Part shown: positions 5,204 through 7,018 of the stretch, one piece after another
Layout: the number at the start of each line of letters is the position of its first letter
Position numbering within the stretch: the stretch's first letter is position 1
NCBI GenBank assembly: GCA_043747765.1
Contig: JAYTOM010000511.1
Coordinates: forward strand, 1 to 7,018
DNA from: WLMZ01 sp043747765
GTDB taxonomy: Bacteria; Actinomycetota; Acidimicrobiia; Acidimicrobiales; Ilumatobacteraceae
DNA length: 7,018 nucleotides
Reading direction: 5' to 3'
Made by a program: the position numbers and the translations under genes
Notes under the pieces: model-generated
Databases searched by the model: none
What the model saw: only the letters and a program-made list of their open reading frames with translations
Told to the model about the DNA's origin: nothing

Positions 5204-6418
5204 ATGGCTACGAACATGTCGGAACATGTGGTGGTGTTGATCCAGGAGAACAAGACGCCTGATTTCTCGTTTCGTTCACTCGCTGCGTTCGGTGCCGATA
5301 TCTCCGTCTATCCGACTTCGTTGTCGGGGGCGCCGGACTACGACCAGCCGCACGATCGCAGCGCCTGGGTCCATTACCGGATGGGTGACTATCCGGCTGT
5401 CAAAACGCAGATCGACAACGACGTCGTTCAGCCGTTCTATGCGTGGTTGGCGAAATCGTTCACGTTCTGTGATCATCATTTCGGTCTCGGAACGAACTCG
5501 ACCTCGGGACATCTGCTGGCTATCGGTGGGCAGACCCCGACGCTGAAGAACCCGCCGTTCGGTGCCGGGGGACCGCAGTGGGATCTGCCGTCGATCTTCG
5601 TCCACGCCGAAAACGCCGGGCTGTCGTGGGCTGCGGTCGCTGACCAGGATCACTATCCGGTCAAGTTCTACACCGAACTCGGCACGCCGGGCCGAGCAGC
5701 GAATATTCATGCGGCGCACGCCGGTGCACCCGACCCGTTCGTCACGCTCGCCCGAACCGGGGCACTTCCGAACATCACGTACGTGTGGAGCCCTGGCGGC
5801 TATGACGAACATCCACCGTACCTGAAATCGGATCCCGCATATCTGCAACGCGGTCACGATCTCACCTGGCAACGCGTCGACGCGGTCGTCAAGGCAGGTC
5901 TGTGGGATTCGACGACCTTCATCCTCACATGGGACGACTGGGGTGGTTACGCCGATCACGTCACGACTCCCGCCAGCGAGACTGTCATCGACTCGCTGCA
6001 TCCGGGAGGGTTCCCGGTGATCGGCGGGTCACGAATCCCGCTCATCATGTTCGGTGGTCACGTCCGCCAAGGCATCGACACGACATGGCGTTCTCACGCT
6101 GCGGTCCCGAAGACGATCATCGATCTGTTCGGCCTCGCTCCGATGGGAATCCCGCGCGTCGACTCGGCCATCGGTCTCGCCGCCAACGTCCGCCCCGGCA
6201 CCGCCACGCGGCCGGCACCACCGGCGTTCGCGACGACGATCGCACAACCAACGCCACCGAAGAATCGTCCCGTGCTTCCACCTACGCCACCATGGGCGGG
6301 GCTGACAAATACTCCACTCGCCCCCGTGATTCTCAACGGCACCGCCACCCTCCCGGCCCCCGACGACGCTGTCGTCCACACAACACCACCTAAGCTCCCG
6401 CCGCTCGCCCCACACTGA
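5204..6418 (+). CDS. Phosphoesterase / phospholipase C-like protein (alkaline phosphatase fold)
   Basis: This matches the bacterial phosphoesterase family that includes phospholipase C and acid phosphatase AcpA (metal-dependent phosphate ester hydrolysis). Numbered from ATG 5204 (404 aa): EHVVVLIQEN (6-15) with the E-N metal-binding pair, TNSTSGH (97-103) at the usual catalytic Ser/Thr-Gly-His region, YDEHPP (200-205), and WDDWGGYADHV (243-253), which carries the D-x-x-G-G-x-x-D-H metal ligands. A proline-rich tail without clear fold covers about 330-404. There is no signal peptide: the catalytic core begins almost at residue 6, unlike most secreted relatives, so the product is cytoplasmic, exported by another route, or N-terminally shortened. 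GTG 5180 (eight residues longer) and ATG 5216 are alternative starts; no strong ribosome binding site decides between them. It is transcribed away from the SRPBCC-ArsR cluster and probably uses the shared divergent region. Substrate unknown. Confidence 0.88.
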   Translation: MATNMSEHVVVLIQENKTPDFSFRSLAAFGADISVYPTSLSGAPDYDQPHDRSAWVHYRMGDYPAVKTQIDNDVVQPFYAWLAKSFTFCDHHFGLGTNSTSGHLLAIGGQTPTLKNPPFGAGGPQWDLPSIFVHAENAGLSWAAVADQDHYPVKFYTELGTPGRAANIHAAHAGAPDPFVTLARTGALPNITYVWSPGGYDEHPPYLKSDPAYLQRGHDLTWQRVDAVVKAGLWDSTTFILTWDDWGGYADHVTTPASETVIDSLHPGGFPVIGGSRIPLIMFGGHVRQGIDTTWRSHAAVPKTIIDLFGLAPMGIPRVDSAIGLAANVRPGTATRPAPPAFATTIAQPTPPKNRPVLPPTPPWAGLTNTPLAPVILNGTATLPAPDDAVVHTTPPKLPPLAPH

Positions 6419-6540
6419 AAAGTTGCACGACTGAAGCTTTCGGGTTCCGGACCGGCAATCCCGAGGTCCACATGCTGAACATCGGCGTCGAGGAACTCGT
6501 CGCCGTGCGGGTGGGCTTCACCACGCCGGCGGCGAGCGAC
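6419..6540. other. Gap between convergent genes
   Basis: 122 bases between the phosphoesterase stop and the end of the minus-strand methyltransferase. No strong hairpin with a T-run was found. The forward frame from about 6433 is open and reads EAFGFRTGNPEVHMLNIG followed by VEELVAVRVGFTTPAASD, which has a protein-like look. It could be a gene fragment, but I do not recognise it, and the frame's continuation to the right is antisense to the methyltransferase. Confidence 0.25.
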
Positions 6541-7018
6541 TTACCGAGGGCGGGTGACGCTGAGGCGAGCGGGTCCGTGCTCCCCGTGAACCGATGCTTG
6601 GTGGGCGAGTACGAGGGTCGCCCATTCGCCGGACGTTCGACGCTCGACTTCGACGAGCGGACGGAGAAATCCGGCGACGAGCGTGCATTGCGGAGGCGAG
6701 ATTCCACTCACCGCGAGCGATCCGTCGGGCGCCACGAGCGGCACGAGTCGGGGTGCGAGTTCGACGATTGCCGATCTGCCGACATTCGCCACGACAACGT
6801 CGAATGGGCCCTCGCCCTCGCCCAGCGGCGCGAGCGACGCTCGCAATTGGCGGTCCATGCCGTTGAGCAAGGCGTTCCGTCGAGTCGCCTCGATCGCTTC
6901 CTCCTTCACACCGGTCGCCACGACCCGAGACGCCCCGAGCCGCAACGCGCACAACCCGAGCACGCCACTGCCACAGCCGAGATCGAGGATGCTTTCGCCA
7001 CCGGTGATCTTTCTCAGC
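6541..7018 (-). CDS. PrmA-like class I SAM-dependent methyltransferase, 3' part
   Basis: The gene enters from beyond the right edge; 158 C-terminal residues are visible, ending at TAA 6543-6541. The SAM-binding motif I is clear: ILDLGCGSGVLGLCALRLGA close to the edge. Then come VVATGVKEEAIEATRRNALL, FDVVVANVGRSAIVELAP, and the closing strand pattern GSLAVSGI ... TSGEWATLVLAH. This order and wording match ribosomal protein L11 methyltransferase (PrmA), which trimethylates L11. Two family positions differ: the acidic residue at the end of strand 2 (usually D in a V-x-D-I-D pattern) is G, and the N-I-L-type motif IV reads NVG. The enzyme may therefore be a divergent paralogue with another substrate or reduced SAM binding. 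The N-terminal L11-recognition domain is outside the window, so PrmA itself cannot be confirmed. Confidence 0.75.
   Translation of the reverse strand, partial: LRKITGGESILDLGCGSGVLGLCALRLGASRVVATGVKEEAIEATRRNALLNGMDRQLRASLAPLGEGEGPFDVVVANVGRSAIVELAPRLVPLVAPDGSLAVSGISPPQCTLVAGFLRPLVEVERRTSGEWATLVLAHQASVHGEHGPARLSVTRPR

Noticed and set aside
6433..7018. Forward frame open to the right edge, antisense to the methyltransferase
   Set aside because: From 6541 it is codon-aligned antisense to a well-supported gene and has the charged Arg/Glu/His composition of a shadow frame.
1..7018. CRISPR array, insertion sequence, tRNA or rRNA
   Set aside because: No regularly spaced repeats, terminal inverted repeats with a transposase, cloverleaf or conserved rRNA segments were seen on either strand.

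Overview
The window looks like a chromosomal segment of a high-GC actinomycete-type bacterium, possibly of the Acidimicrobiia/Ilumatobacter kind. The reasons are the GC-rich codon use, the GTG starts, the long antisense reading frames typical of high GC, and the resemblance of the proteins to actinobacterial families. The lineage is an inference from composition and recalled families; no search was run.

Layout, left to right. (1) Positions 1-757 (+) hold the C-terminal part of an amidase-signature enzyme gene that has decayed. Recognisable amidase blocks follow each other in the right order but hop between all three forward frames. (2) After a 257-base gap with two spaced palindromes and a plausible promoter comes an intact gene (1015-3093, +) for a 692-residue secreted protein, probably a beta-propeller-like extracellular protein of unknown function. 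(3) A perfect 10-bp stem-loop follows it, then a short membrane-protein gene (about 3131-3610, +) that seems to lack its N-terminal part. (4) On the minus strand lies a three-gene cluster read from 5026 down to 3699: an SRPBCC/AHSA1-type protein (4577-5026), an ArsR-family winged-helix repressor (4099-4470), and a second SRPBCC gene (3699-4102). The last overlaps the repressor by GTGA but is broken by an in-frame TGA and a one-base deletion. (5) A divergent regulatory region with two identical TTGTACAA palindromes separates this cluster from a phosphoesterase/phospholipase C-like enzyme gene (5204-6418, +). (6) At the right edge, on the minus strand, is the 3' part of a PrmA-like class I methyltransferase gene that runs out of the window.

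How they may work together: the ArsR/SRPBCC cluster is the only operon-like unit. ArsR repressors paired with SRPBCC lipid- or small-molecule-binding proteins are a recurrent arrangement, and the twin palindromes upstream of the first gene are candidate operators that could also affect the divergent phosphoesterase. The other genes look like independent neighbours. Two of the seven protein loci are disrupted and one looks N-terminally shortened, so this is a region undergoing gene decay rather than a conserved core locus. I see no CRISPR array, transposase, tRNA or rRNA. Nothing here convinces me of a wholly new system; the points most worth checking are the twin-palindrome divergent region and the stop-plus-deletion SRPBCC gene.
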